Below, piece by piece: positions 12,575 to 23,042 of a stretch of 64,000 nucleotides of DNA (position 1 is its first letter; the number at the start of each line of letters is the position of its first letter). Under the pieces are notes generated by a model. That model saw only the letters and a list, made by a program, of their open reading frames with translations. It had not been told where the DNA came from and did not search any database. A program made the translations under genes and the position numbers. This DNA is from Protopterus annectens (Eukaryota > Chordata > Ceratodontiformes > Protopteridae). The stretch lies in NCBI RefSeq assembly GCF_019279795.1, contig NC_056727.1, positions 1,204,766,722 to 1,204,830,721 of the forward strand. Direction: 5' to 3'.

Positions 12575-14341
12575 TAGGTTTATAGGTGTGTATTAGGCTA
12601 ATAGCCCTGGAGCTTTTACAAGCCTAGCTCATAGATGTGCCCTGGCATCATGCTGCCTGATGTTAGTTCCCAGTGCCTCTATCAAGTAGAGCCACTGGAG
12701 TGATCCCCAGGGTGAATTTTCTATTTCCCATCCACTTATCAAGATTTCTCTTGAAGAGAGCCAGTGAGGTGCTCAGCTTGACATGCATGGGAACTCTATT
12801 CCAGAGCATGGGCAGTCTCTGGGTTATGAATCTGTCCCTCCAGCATGTTCTGTTGATGGTGGTAATGAGGTTGAGGTCTGTGGAGCATGTGGTGCAGAGG
12901 GATTAGGATTTCTTTAGATGTAGCATTTCTAACAGAGCTGGGTCAGACATGGCTTTGTAAGTCAAGCAAACATCACCTCTAAGTAGACGATATGAGACAG
13001 AGAATAGATGGAGTTTTTTTGAGTCTGTCCATGTAGGACATGCATTTAAGGCCTAGGAGCTTCTTCATGAGGTACTTTTGTGGCCTTTCTAGCTGTTGCA
13101 TGTGTCTAGTGAGGTACATGCCAAATGGGGCATTATACTCGATGATTGGCCTAATGAAGGAAGAGGAGAGGGAGAGAGAGGTGATGACCTCTTCCAGGAT
13201 GCAAAACCCTTGGTAATGAGATGTGCCACATAGAAGGACTTTCTGACCACAGAGGCAATCCGGTGGTCGAAGGAGAGGTTGCTGTCAACCTGTGTCCCCA
13301 GATTGCTTATAATGCCTTCAGTGTTCAGTGGGCACCCATCAATGTGGTAATTAGTGGGAACTGAGTTTTTCCCAAAGGGGATGATGACACATTTTTTGGT
13401 ATTAAGCTTAAAGCCATGGTTTCAGCACCAGTCATTGGTCTCAGTGAGGCCTTTCTGTAGGATGTCTACATCACTTGGAGAGATAATAATGGCTCCCAGC
13501 TGGCAGTCATCTGTGAATTTCATCAGCCAGAGTTCCTCTGTGTTGGCCTGGACTTCTGAGAAGTAGATACCAAACAGAAGAGAACCCAGGACCAATCCCT
13601 GTGGGACTCCACTCATGACTGGTCGGTGTCTGACTTGGAGTCCGCTACTTTCACACTGTGGGTTCTATCTGTGAGCCAATTTGCAAGCCCACCTAGTGAT
13701 ATAGGGGCTGATGCCTAGTTTGGTGAGTTTATCAATAATTCCTGAGTGGGGAATGGTATCAAAGGCCTTGACCAGATGGAGGTAGGCTGTATGAACTGCC
13801 TTGCCCTCATCCACAGCTCTAGTGACTGACTCAAAGAAGTCAACCAGGTTGATCAGGCATGACCTACCTTTCACAAAACCAAATTATGTGGGATCTAGAG
13901 TTTGGAGATTCCCTATATCCTTGTTAATTAGGTCCATGATGATGCACTCCATAGCCTTACATATTAGACTCATCAGGCTAATGGGGAGATAATTCCCAGG
14001 GTCTCTAGTCACTCTCCCTTTATGGAGAGGGATGACTGTAGCAGTGCGCCATTCAGTAGGGACAAAGCCTAAGGTGAGGCTGTGATTGAACAGGGCACAC
14101 AGATGTGGTGCCAGGGATATTGTCGGGTCCCATGGAAAATGTATTCTTGGCCTTAGACAATGCAGTTTTAACCTGTGTTGCAGTAATGCTGGGTGCCTGG
14201 CATTCCTCCGGTATTATGATTGGTCCTTTTTGGGGGGGTAAAGTTGACACTGAATCTGTCGGCCGGTATGTTGGCAATATCTGTTGGCTCAGTATAGGAG
14301 GTACCATTATGCAGTAACTCTGACCATCTTCCTGTATTAGA
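12575..14341 (-). mobile_element. CR1-like LINE nested in the Gypsy element (copy B)
   Basis: A 5'-truncated CR1-group LINE in the opposite orientation to its host element. On the minus strand the RT pieces are at about 14307-14053 (TKTALSKAKNTFSMGPDNIPG-like) and 13874-13665 (KGRSCLINLVDFFE, KAFDTIPHSGIIDKL). A further piece at 13616-13422 has SGVPQGLVLG and FTDD at the active-site box, where FADD is usual. The C-terminal domain follows, down to about 12690. The left end (12575-12650) is the family 3' tail with TAGGTTTATAGG and TAGGCTAATAGCC. Several frame changes make it inactive. It is younger than the Gypsy element because it interrupts it. Confidence 0.85.
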
Positions 14342-14721
14342 AATGATATTGCAGTATCGTACCTGTGATACAGACTCTAGATCTCAGAGCAACCCTGACA
14401 ATGTTCGTACCGAGGAATAATTTGCAGTGTCAATTCCCATTCCCAGTGATGTCCCAAATGTCCACAAGGTTGAATATTCCTTGATGACAGTCCCCTGCTG
14501 CAAGATCCAATTCTGACTTTTATGTTACATGACCAGGTTGCATTTCTAGACCTAGTGTAAAATACACAGCAACAACAATTGTTTTATATGTGTCTAATTT
14601 TGTATGACTGCATGTCAGATAATTAGTTCTGTATAATTGCATCCCAAAAGATCATTTTTGTAACTCGCATGTCATTGAATACTGTCATTTTGTATATGGA
14701 CTATTTCTCAAAGAGGGAGGA

Positions 14722-14978
14722 TGTAGATCACAGCATGTGCATGTACCTTTAAGAAGCATTTCCAGATGCAAGTACATCCATATAAAATACTGAGCATGTG
14801 CAGGCAGCAGTGCCATTTTGAGAGAACAGCCAGAGTGTTAACATGTATGAGTGTGGTAGTCAGTCTGTTTATAAGCTTATTTAAGTTACTAAGCCTCATT
14901 TCTGATTTGTGTGTACTAAAGCTGCTTGAACTGAACCCACGAATGTTTGTTTGTTTTATCCAGACCAGACAAGCAACA
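14722..14978 (+). repeat. 3' LTR of the Ty3/Gypsy element
   Basis: It starts TGTAGATCACAGC right after the purine run AAAGAGGGAGGA and ends AAGCAACA. It matches the 5' LTR at 8686-8916, with scattered differences and an extra segment around 14775-14800. Confidence 0.88.
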
Positions 14979-14984
14979 AGAGGG

Positions 14985-16250
14985 GAGGCAAAAAAAAGAT
15001 CTACTTTAGAGTTTGAGGGGCCAAAACCCTTCTTTTTCTGACTGATCTGCCTCGGTCTGACTGAGTGGATTTATCTGGGAAGATCTGCTTAGAAACCCTT
15101 TTACTTCTATCGGATTGTCAAGGTTGTCTATGGATAAAAGAAGGATTCAAATGACAGTTCCTCTGGAACTGAAGTACAGGAAAAAACAAAAATTTGTTTG
15201 AGGTCCTGCATAACCTTGCCTTTATCCTGCAAGGTTTTAATCAATTCTGCAGCAGCAGTACCAATAAGTTTCTTTTTATCAAAGGGACAATCTAAAAGTT
15301 TGGCCTTAATGTCATTGGATAAAGCCTGCAAATCACAACCATGAGTATCTTTCATGACAGAACTAGAAGCAGCTGTCTAGAGGAAGCATCAGCTGCATGT
15401 AATGGAATGGAGAGCTAACTAAGAGGCAGAGCTCAGTAGAGAGCGAGCACAAGTCTTATTGTCTGACTCAGGCAAATCAGACAGCACTCACAACTGAGAC
15501 AAAAGATCTAGGACATATCTAGTTATTTGGGTCTGATAATTAATGGCCATAAAAACCAAGGAAGCAGAAGTATACATGCTTTCTCCATACCTTTCCATAG
15601 CACAGCTGTCCTTGTTAGAATGTAGAAGTTTGGAAGAAAGCAGTTTGGATACCACAACAGGATCAGATGATGGGTTTTTATACAAACATTTATGATACTC
15701 AGGAACTTTGTAAAATCTGTCTGTCTTCTTAGGGGCTGGAGGTGGAGTCAGGAGACTAAAAACTGCTGTAAAAGTGTCCAACAAAGCAGCTAAGACTAAA
15801 AGGACTGCAGATTATGAGCGAGTCCATTTGCAAAAGTTCATCGTACCTCTTTTGAACATCTGATACTTGTGGGCAATCTCATTGAAAGTGTTTCATCACA
15901 CAAACTATGGTATCCCCAAATGATAATTCCTCAAAGGAAGAGTCAAGTGGCCAAAACTCCTCTTCATCAGACCCCAAGGCCAAAGGAGAATGTATTTGTG
16001 AGAAGCAGGCTAAGGATTCATCATCAGACTCAAACTTTTCATTAGTAGTAGAAGCCCTTGTTCATTTATATGGGGGTGGATGTGCAAGGGACAGCAGCCA
16101 CAGAGACAAACAAACCCTGAAACCACCCTCCTCTGTTGGTTTCAGAGCCAAAAAAACCCTTGAGAAAAGTCACAGACCTGGAAGAATCCTGCAACTGTTC
16201 AGCAAAAAGCAGTTCAAACTCCAGTTTTCATGCAAGACATGGTTTCCAGT
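14985..16250 (-). mobile_element. DIRS-like retrotransposon fossil, gag side
   Basis: Read on the minus strand this resembles DIRS gag. Near 15690-15560 are FYKVPEYHKCLYKNPSSDPV and KLLHSNKDS. YTSASLVFMAINYQTQ, typical of the conserved core, follows. Further down is a Lys/Ala-rich segment with LSNDIKAKLLDCPFDKKKL (15300-15240). Acidic and Ser-rich text upstream (about 15900-16030) fits the N-terminal part. With 7640-8685 it forms one minus-strand element split by the Gypsy insertion. It is old and broken many times. RT was not recognised on either side. Confidence 0.65.
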
Positions 16251-16254
16251 AATC

Positions 16255-17145
16255 TACAGAAAAAAATAAAACAAATGTGCTCAGCGCTGATTAAAATAAA
16301 TGAAACACTGAAGGATTATATTAACTCAAATAACAAAAAGGATGGTAAAAAAGAAAATAGGCTTTATACCTTTTTTCAGATGAACTGATAAAACTGGAAA
16401 AATCAGAGGTTGAAATGAAGGAAAGGTTTGTGGCATGTGAGAATGCTCAAGAGATGTTTCAAAAAATGGTAGTGTTAGAGATCAGAGGATGCATAGAAAA
16501 CCTGAAATTTTCTGCCCTTCCAGAGAAACCTTGAAGTAAGACAGTAGTAATCTTATGAAAGCAGAAATATGTAACTGGACTGGTATTCCACAGCAGGATG
16601 TGTTCATTGAAAGGTTACATCATGTGTTTGCTCCAAACCTTGCCTTGAGAAAGCAGCTAAGACCTGTATTAATAAATATGCAATCATTTCCAGCAGAAAG
16701 ATGATCCTGGCAAAACTGTGGCAGGACAAAGTATTAAAAACTAGAGAGAGTAGAATGTTTGTGGAAAATTATTTACTGTACATCAAGCAGAAGCAAAGCA
16801 AATTCATCCCAGCAATCAGGGAATGTCAAGAGGCAAGTATGAGATTCAAGCTTCTGTACCCACCTGTCTTCAGAATATTTTTCCTAGAGGATCAAAGCCA
16901 TTTTTTTATGCAGAGCAGATTAAGGAGGAAATGCAAATGTTTGTCCAACAAAAAGTGAGCCATCAAACAGAAGGGGACTCTGCTTCGCATTCTTCTAATA
17001 ATAAAGCTCATAAAGAAGCTTCAACAGTGAAATATTTTCCAATTTTCCAAAAGAAAATGAGAGAGAGAAAGGAGCACAGGAGTTCACTAGAAAACTTGGG
17101 TTTGGAATGGAGTCTGGTGTTGGGAGACCAAGATAAATAAGATGA
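16255..17145 (+). pseudogene. L1/Tx1-type ORF1 remnant (plus copy)
   Basis: A broken ORF1 (RNA-binding chaperone) of an L1-like LINE. In order there is a coiled-coil-like stretch with CSALIKINETLKDYINSN, then EKSEVEMKERFVACENAQE. An RRM-like part with ENLKFSALPEKP follows. The C-terminal domain comes last, with KQKQSKFIPAIRECQ, RFKLLYPPVFRI and FFYAEQIKEEMQMFVQQ. The pattern of a run of aromatic and basic residues, then FxPxR/K, then YxLLYPA..R, is that of L1 ORF1 CTDs. Positions 16701-16958 and 16823-17140 carry it in two frames, so at least one frameshift is present. A related piece lies inverted at 17835-18165. Downstream ORF2 could not be recognised. Confidence 0.6.
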
Positions 17146-17834
17146 CTAGCAACACTTAAGTTAGTGAATAAATATGAGAGTATAAAGCATTAATCATGTT
17201 TGTGAAATATGGCTTTACAAGAAAGTGGCTGAGAAAGATTGGACTTTTGCCTATTTTTTTTTAAACTTGTCGGGGAGTGAAAAACATATACTCCACTTCA
17301 TGCCATTAATGTTTGGAAGGGCACTAAAAGGAAAAAAAAAAAGTAACTAAGTAAAAATTTTTAGCAGTATTTCAATTAAACCTTTCATGACATAATTGCA
17401 TATTATATGGGAAAGCATTTTAGGTGATTGCTATATATGATAAACTACAGTAAAGTTCTTTTCTCAATGTAAAGACAGAGGAAAGGCTGGACAAAAGCAC
17501 ATTTAGGTTAACAGGATATAATAATGGACTACTGGGGTGGATGATGGGGTGTAAAATTGCACTGATTATAATATATGTAGAGTTGAGATATTTTACTTTT
17601 CTGCATAGGAATATGTCTGGATTAATGCCTTTAGCTTAATCTAAAATTTTGTCATGCAAGCAAGTTGGCTTTAAAAACTCGAAACCATTATGAATGCAAT
17701 GAATAGTTGTCTTTTAGCAGATAAATGTTCAGTGTGACTTGAAGTCTGCAACTGAGGACAGCTGTACATTCTGTTTTTCCTTCCAAGAAAACAAGCTAAC
17801 TACAGGTGAAGGCAATAAATCTCAAAATGTCTGG

Positions 17835-18165
17835 ACTTTCCTTCTTATTTGAGTTGATGTACTCCTTCAGTGTGCCACTTATTTTAATCAGCTCTGAGCT
17901 AATTTGATTTTTTCCCCTAAATTACTGGAAGCTACCTCTTGTATTAAAGCTGGAGCTTGAACTGCTTTTTGCTGGACAGCTGCAAGATTCTTCCCAGTAT
18001 TTTCTGTTCATTTTTTCTAGTCGATTTTCTTTCAGGCTCTCTAAGTTTCTTTGGCTAGCCAGTAACTGAATTTTTCTAAAAATGGCAGAATTATTGGCCC
18101 TCATCTATCAGTTTATTTTTTTTCACCTGGAAGAGCACAAATTAAGCTGATCAGTGTATAGCCAT
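17835..18165 (-). pseudogene. L1/Tx1-type ORF1 N-terminal remnant (minus copy)
   Basis: On the minus strand the frame 18104-17922 begins MRANNSAIFRKIQLLASQRN and is rich in Lys, Glu and Ser. Just downstream is ELIKISGTLKEYINSN, which closely matches ALIKINETLKDYINSN in the plus-strand remnant at 16255-17145. The two are therefore inverted pieces of the same family, overlapping by about 20 residues. Nothing coding-like is seen further on. Confidence 0.45.
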
Positions 18166-18499
18166 CTTGGAAAAGCCAAACGTGGAAGCAATTTATAGAA
18201 AAGTTTAGCCAGTATAGCATTTTGAACTGTCTGAAAAGAGTAAACTAGTGCAGTTTGTAAATTTTTCCAGTCAGTCAGATGATGAGGCAAAACTGTGTTA
18301 AACTTAATCTTATTGAAAAATTAAAATAGAAGTCTTTGACTTGGAAACCATTAAAATGAAATTCCAGTAGTATTGCAAGTCTAAAAACTTTCACTATATT
18401 CACTTAAAACAATTTTTATAGATAAGATAAAGGACTCAGTCTTATCACGTGTGACTATTTTTATTTCAACACACACTAGAGAAGACATCTGTCCCTGAT

Positions 18500-19350
18500 A
18501 GTTGATAATTAGCAAAGATTTTACCCCTATTCCTAAAGGTGATAAACAGAAAAGTAACAATTCTACATAACCTATAATTTATGTAAATGCTTTGAAAGGG
18601 TTATACTATATATGACGTTTGAAATTAACTGTTTGAACATTAACCAGCATGGTTTATGCCATGGAAGATTATATGCAACTGAGTTTTGAATTTTTATGGA
18701 AACATCACAGAAGCAGTTTGATGGCAGTATTCAAACTGATATGTTATTTGGAAATATTTAAGGCCACTGACGCTATACCTCCCAAATTTGTAACATGTTA
18801 ACATATTTTTGAGCCAATTGATATTATGTGTGGTTTGAAAACCAGCTTGTACACAAAGTGTAAGGTTATGCATGCTTACTCGACATGTAAAATAAAAGTG
18901 GTGTTCCATAGAGTTCTGGGATTTAACCCTTTTTATTTAATGTCTGTATGTCAACTTTCTTGTTATTACCATGTGCATGGATATCACAATTAACAGAGAA
19001 TTTTAAGTGGGATCAATTATTACAGTTATTCAGGATCATATGAAGTTGCAGCATTATCTAGACTCTTTCCGTTTGACTATTATTAATGGAATAAGTTGCA
19101 ATACCAAATAGCACATGATGCTGTACTTTGGAATAAATAGCTATCAATATCATTCCATTAATAAAAACCTTTTATCTGTATCTGACTATCTAAGGGAGTT
19201 GAACATTATAGTTTTAATAAATGTGTTAAAAGTACTAAGGCTGCTGGCGAGGTGGCTACTTATAACTTATTTGCATAACAGTTTCAAACGTAATTTATTT
19301 TTCACTGAACTGCTTGCCAGTGTTCCTTTAAATGCCAGTTACTGAAGTTC
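18500..19350 (+). mobile_element. Decayed LINE reverse transcriptase (CR1/L2-like)
   Basis: Across three frames of the plus strand there is text resembling an RT of the CR1/L2 type. It includes PIPKGDKQKS near 18530, CKCFERV and CLNINQHGLCHGRLYAT near 18640-18690, and a K-A-T/F-D-A-I-P-P-like motif near 18765. LQHYLDSFRLTI-like text lies near 19050-19085. The 76-codon frame at 19115-19345 would be the distal part. Stops are frequent, so this is an old copy. The family call is tentative. Confidence 0.38.
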
Positions 19351-21548
19351 GTTCATATTAAATGAAAGAAAGTGCTTAACTTTATTACCAGTGTGAGCAG
19401 TCATTTGTGGGTCCAAGTTCACATTTTTGGTTTTAATACCTTTTATTGTTCGTGAATTGGTGGTATTTCATTGTTTAAATGCCAATTACATTGCATCTTG
19501 TATACTTTTTTGTAAATAGTGTTCATATTTCTCAATTAAATGTTTGCATCTGCAGACTTTTTGTCTTCAAATAAAGCTGCTAGTAATGAAAAAACACTCA
19601 GTGACTGCAGATACAGAAAATAATCTTCATAAATTTTACACTGTTCACCCCTGTCTTAATTAATTGCTTGCACCTATAGACTTCTTGTCACACACACAGC
19701 CTTTGCTAATGGAAAAATAACTAATGACTTTGCAAATATGTGAAGACAATAATTGTTCATGCCTTTCTTCATTTTAACTTATTTTTCAAGCCTACTTACT
19801 TAAAGGAAACCCTTGACTATAGCTTAAGCCAAGGACATTATCTTAGATATCCACATCCCTTTGCATTTAAGTATATCAATATTGCTATAAGGAACAGTTG
19901 TCTATTTATTAACAATATTTAGAGCAATCTTTTCTAAACACCCAGATATTCTGTTAACTTTTTTTTTTTTTTTAAAGTCTTCTTAAAGAATATGGGGGCA
20001 TCATTTTACATGTATACACCTCAATAAACAAGAAAAAACTTCTTGAAATGTTTTAAAGGAATTGCTGCCTCATACCATTGCATATGTTGTTAGATGAAAT
20101 AAGTTAAACTGCAGTCAATTATTCACAGGTTGTTTCATGGAGACAATTATGGTCTTCAAATGTGAAAACTTACTCATTAGCTAGCACTGAAAGTCTTTCC
20201 TACTGTTAGTACACTCCAGCTACAAAATCCAGAACAAGTATAATCTGAATAGTGATACTGTTAAGGAAATGTTTTTATTAATGTAATGTGCAAGGTTATG
20301 GTTAGCAAAAGAGTTGAGGGTGAGCAGTGGGGCTTCACATTCAGTTTATGCATGCAAAGTATAGTTTCAAGCAAACATGTTGACTAAAACAAATGCCATT
20401 GGTTACTTCTGGCAGAACTGTAAATAGTGTTTAGTATAAGAAAATTCAAGAAAAATGCAAATGGCTGACTTAACTAACCATATCTGAAGACCTGCTAATC
20501 AACTTCCATTAGCTAATGTGGAAAACCAAGTCAATAAGCACTATACTCCAAAAGAAGACACTTTTTAGACAAGGAGGCTAGCAGCCTTTGCAAGCTTTAT
20601 GCTGTCCAAAAACAAGCACAGCAGTAAGGAAAGCAAACCAACAAAAGACTGCATCATTGCCCAGTGCTAAAGGTATCATTTGGAACCCAATCAGAATACA
20701 ATGTAAGAAATATGAACATGGATTGCTGGTATTCGGTTCTTTTCTTTTGGATTAGTGTTTACATCAGCACCGGGTTTTCTCCTAATTTTTAATACAATTT
20801 TCCATGTAACTGGTTTGCTTAATGTTATCTTTTAATTCACCTATTTCTGTCCCTTTACATTTATGTAAATTTTCTCCTGGGTCCACTCTCATCATGATCC
20901 AAATCATCTTTTCACACAATCTATATTTTTATTTTTTTTTACCAACATAAATTTGTTTCATATTTATACCATCACTTTTTTCTGAAAATGGGGACAACCA
21001 CCCAAGTTTGCCAGTACAGAGGCACTGTCCCCATCTTTCAGCAGCATTGAAAAGACATGTTAAACATGATACCCCAGCAATATCCAACAACTTCAACATA
21101 TCTGGCTCTAATCTCCACCAGTAGCATTGCCAGAGACAATCACCAGTGAACTAATTTACAGAAGTGAACCTACTCTCACCCGTTGTTTATAGTACCTACC
21201 CTACGGAGGAAGGAAAGTCCACACAATTCATGTGTTCTTCAAATTGTTTCCTCTATCTCCAGACAATGTCCTCAAGTCAAAGTCAGCGATTCTCTACACT
21301 TGCTGAGAACAGCCTGAGTTATGTCCCGCCTACCTCTCCTAAGTCACTGGATGATTTGTCATAACTTCTAAGACATCTGAAAGACCTTTTCTCCTGGACC
21401 TACAAAACTGCTTCCATACACAGGCTTTCAGTTTGATGACTACCTTATTAGTACTATCACATTTGGAGTCCCTCCTCTTTCATGATTTCATAGAAGATCT
21501 CTTTCTTTAACCTCACCACTTATGTCCGCTATCAGTCCTATGGTTATT
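19351..21548. other. No gene seen
   Basis: About 2.2 kb of AT-rich sequence without a family motif I can name. It holds poly-T/A runs near 19960 and 20930. Positions 20980-21540 are richer in C and less AT-rich, and may be part of an unrecognised old repeat. Confidence 0.55.
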
Positions 21549-23042
21549 CATAGGTTCACAGCTAAATACTAGGCTAGCTACTCTTATGGGCCATTTTAAA
21601 TCTAGCCAGTTTCCCTTTTTGTGCTTGTAATAACCTATCCCATTGGGTTAGACATGCCCTACCAATCCCACAGTCAAAAAGTATTAATTACACCCAGTGA
21701 GAATAACTGAGATCATACCATAGAAAATTTTGAAGGGACCCACACATGCGATAAAGCCTTTAGGAGCTACATTTCCATTACTATAACAGGGGGGCAGTCC
21801 TGGGGTAAGTTTGCCGTTTCTCATCTGTAGAACTAAGCTGTGCTTGAAAACAGACAGGGATGAACTTTGTTTTATGTGGATGGGGTGTCTGTTCCATAGC
21901 AATGATATCCTCTGCATTGTACCTCTCTCCCCCAAACCATTCTGCTGATGTTGTAGAAAAGGTTTAGATCCCTAGAATGAGTATTTCTGATGCCATCTGG
22001 CTAGCTGAATAATAATTTGCCACTAATTTGCCCAGAAAACCACAATTTTATGAAAAAAAGAACTGCTGATGTGCAATGAATCCATCAGTAATGGATCACA
22101 GGATGTCTTGTATGTCAGACACAAACCACCTCTTAGCAGTCTATAGGATACCCAATATAGTGACAGGGCTTTGAGTTAGTCCATGTAAGACATGCTATTC
22201 AGGGCTTGTATCCTTTAAAGAAGGTATCTATGTGGGCATTCCAGTTGTTGCATGTCTGGACAAATACTTGCCAAGGTGGGCATTATATTCAATGACTGGC
22301 CTAAAGAGGGCTGAGTAAAAGGGAACAATGGGATCCTTAGATGTATTCACAATCCCTTTGTTTATAAGCTGTGCAATATGCAAGGATTTTCTTACAACAA
22401 AAGACTTATGTTGGTCAAACATTAGGTCAATGTCCACATAAGTTTCCAAATTCCAAACTGGGTCAGCTCTTAGGGATGTATTACCAATGTGGAAGGTTCT
22501 TGGGTTGATGACTTCCCAAAAGTTTCAACAATGCCTTTTTTGGCATATAACTTCAGACCATAATTTTGACACCAGTTTTGAGATAAACCTTCCCACAGGA
22601 TGAGCAGGTCATTTTGGGATTCAATGACTGCTATTAGTGGGGGATTGTGTCAAAAGCTTTGGCCAGGTTGAGGTATGCAGTGTGTTGTGCTTTGCCTTCA
22701 TCCATTGCTTTAGTGACCTTTTCAAAAAAAAAAAAAAGACACCAGGTTAAGTAATCATGTCCTGTCCTTGAAGAATCCAAACAGAGACTGGTCTAGTGTT
22801 TGGATATTCCCTATGTCCTGACTGATTAATTCCATAAGTCTTTCCATGGCTTTGCATACAAGGCTGGTCAGACTTAAGGTCTGTGGAGGGTCCTCCCTTA
22901 TTCAAGGGAATGACTGTAGCTGTTCTCCATTCACATGGTATAAAATCTGTACTGAGATTAAGATTCAAAAGTGCTGTTAGGGGTGTGGCTAAATCATGCT
23001 TCATGTTATTTTAGATGCACCCAGGGATATTGTCAGGACCCA
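21549..23042 (-). mobile_element. CR1-like LINE, 3' half (copy C, left part)
   Basis: Minus-strand CR1-group LINE whose 3' tail is at the left (CATAGGTTCACAG, ACTAGGCTAGC). Pieces seen are the C-terminal domain (22449-22228: DLMFDQHKSFVVRKSLHIAQLI) and the RT palm start (23004-22747: DFIPCEWRTATVIPLNKGG). Active-site text between them is badly decayed, and a poly-A run is inserted near 22725-22737. The element continues at 26473-28440. The boundary at 23042 is the insertion point of the RTE-X LINE, marked by AGGACCCA on both sides (23035-23042 and 26473-26480). Confidence 0.82.

Larger units (their letters stand above)
8686..14978 (+). mobile_element. Ty3/Gypsy LTR retrotransposon fossil (Mag-like), with nested LINE
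   Basis: An LTR element bounded by LTRs at 8686-8916 and 14722-14978, both starting TGTAGATCA-like and ending GCAACA. Parts recognised in order are: a PBS-like site at 8917-8932; a long 5' leader with degenerate repeats; and gag from about 9980. Then come zinc-knuckle-like CxxC/H text near 10790-10870, protease near 11050-11330 (LKVDTGSKCNI), reverse transcriptase 11410-12040 and RNase H near 12300-12500. A polypurine tract AAAGAGGGAGG stands just before the 3' LTR. Integrase was not recognised. A CR1-like LINE sits inside it at 12575-14341. It is broken, with roughly five to ten disruptions. The two LTRs have visibly drifted apart, so it is not recent. The zinc-knuckle and RT style suggest the Mag-like side of Ty3/Gypsy; this is inference. 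Confidence 0.85.

Noticed and set aside
12673-12906. A 77-codon plus-strand frame (and similar ones at 49357 and 56543)
   Set aside because: These are antisense shadows of the CR1 C-terminal domain, recurring at the same place in each copy.
15907-16269. A 120-codon plus-strand frame rich in Ser and Lys
   Set aside because: It is the shadow of the acidic, Ser-rich part of the DIRS gag on the minus strand.
16255-18165. Twin-priming 5' inversion of one L1-like insertion
   Set aside because: In twin priming the inverted 5' piece lies before the 3' piece. Here it lies after it, so that simple model does not fit.
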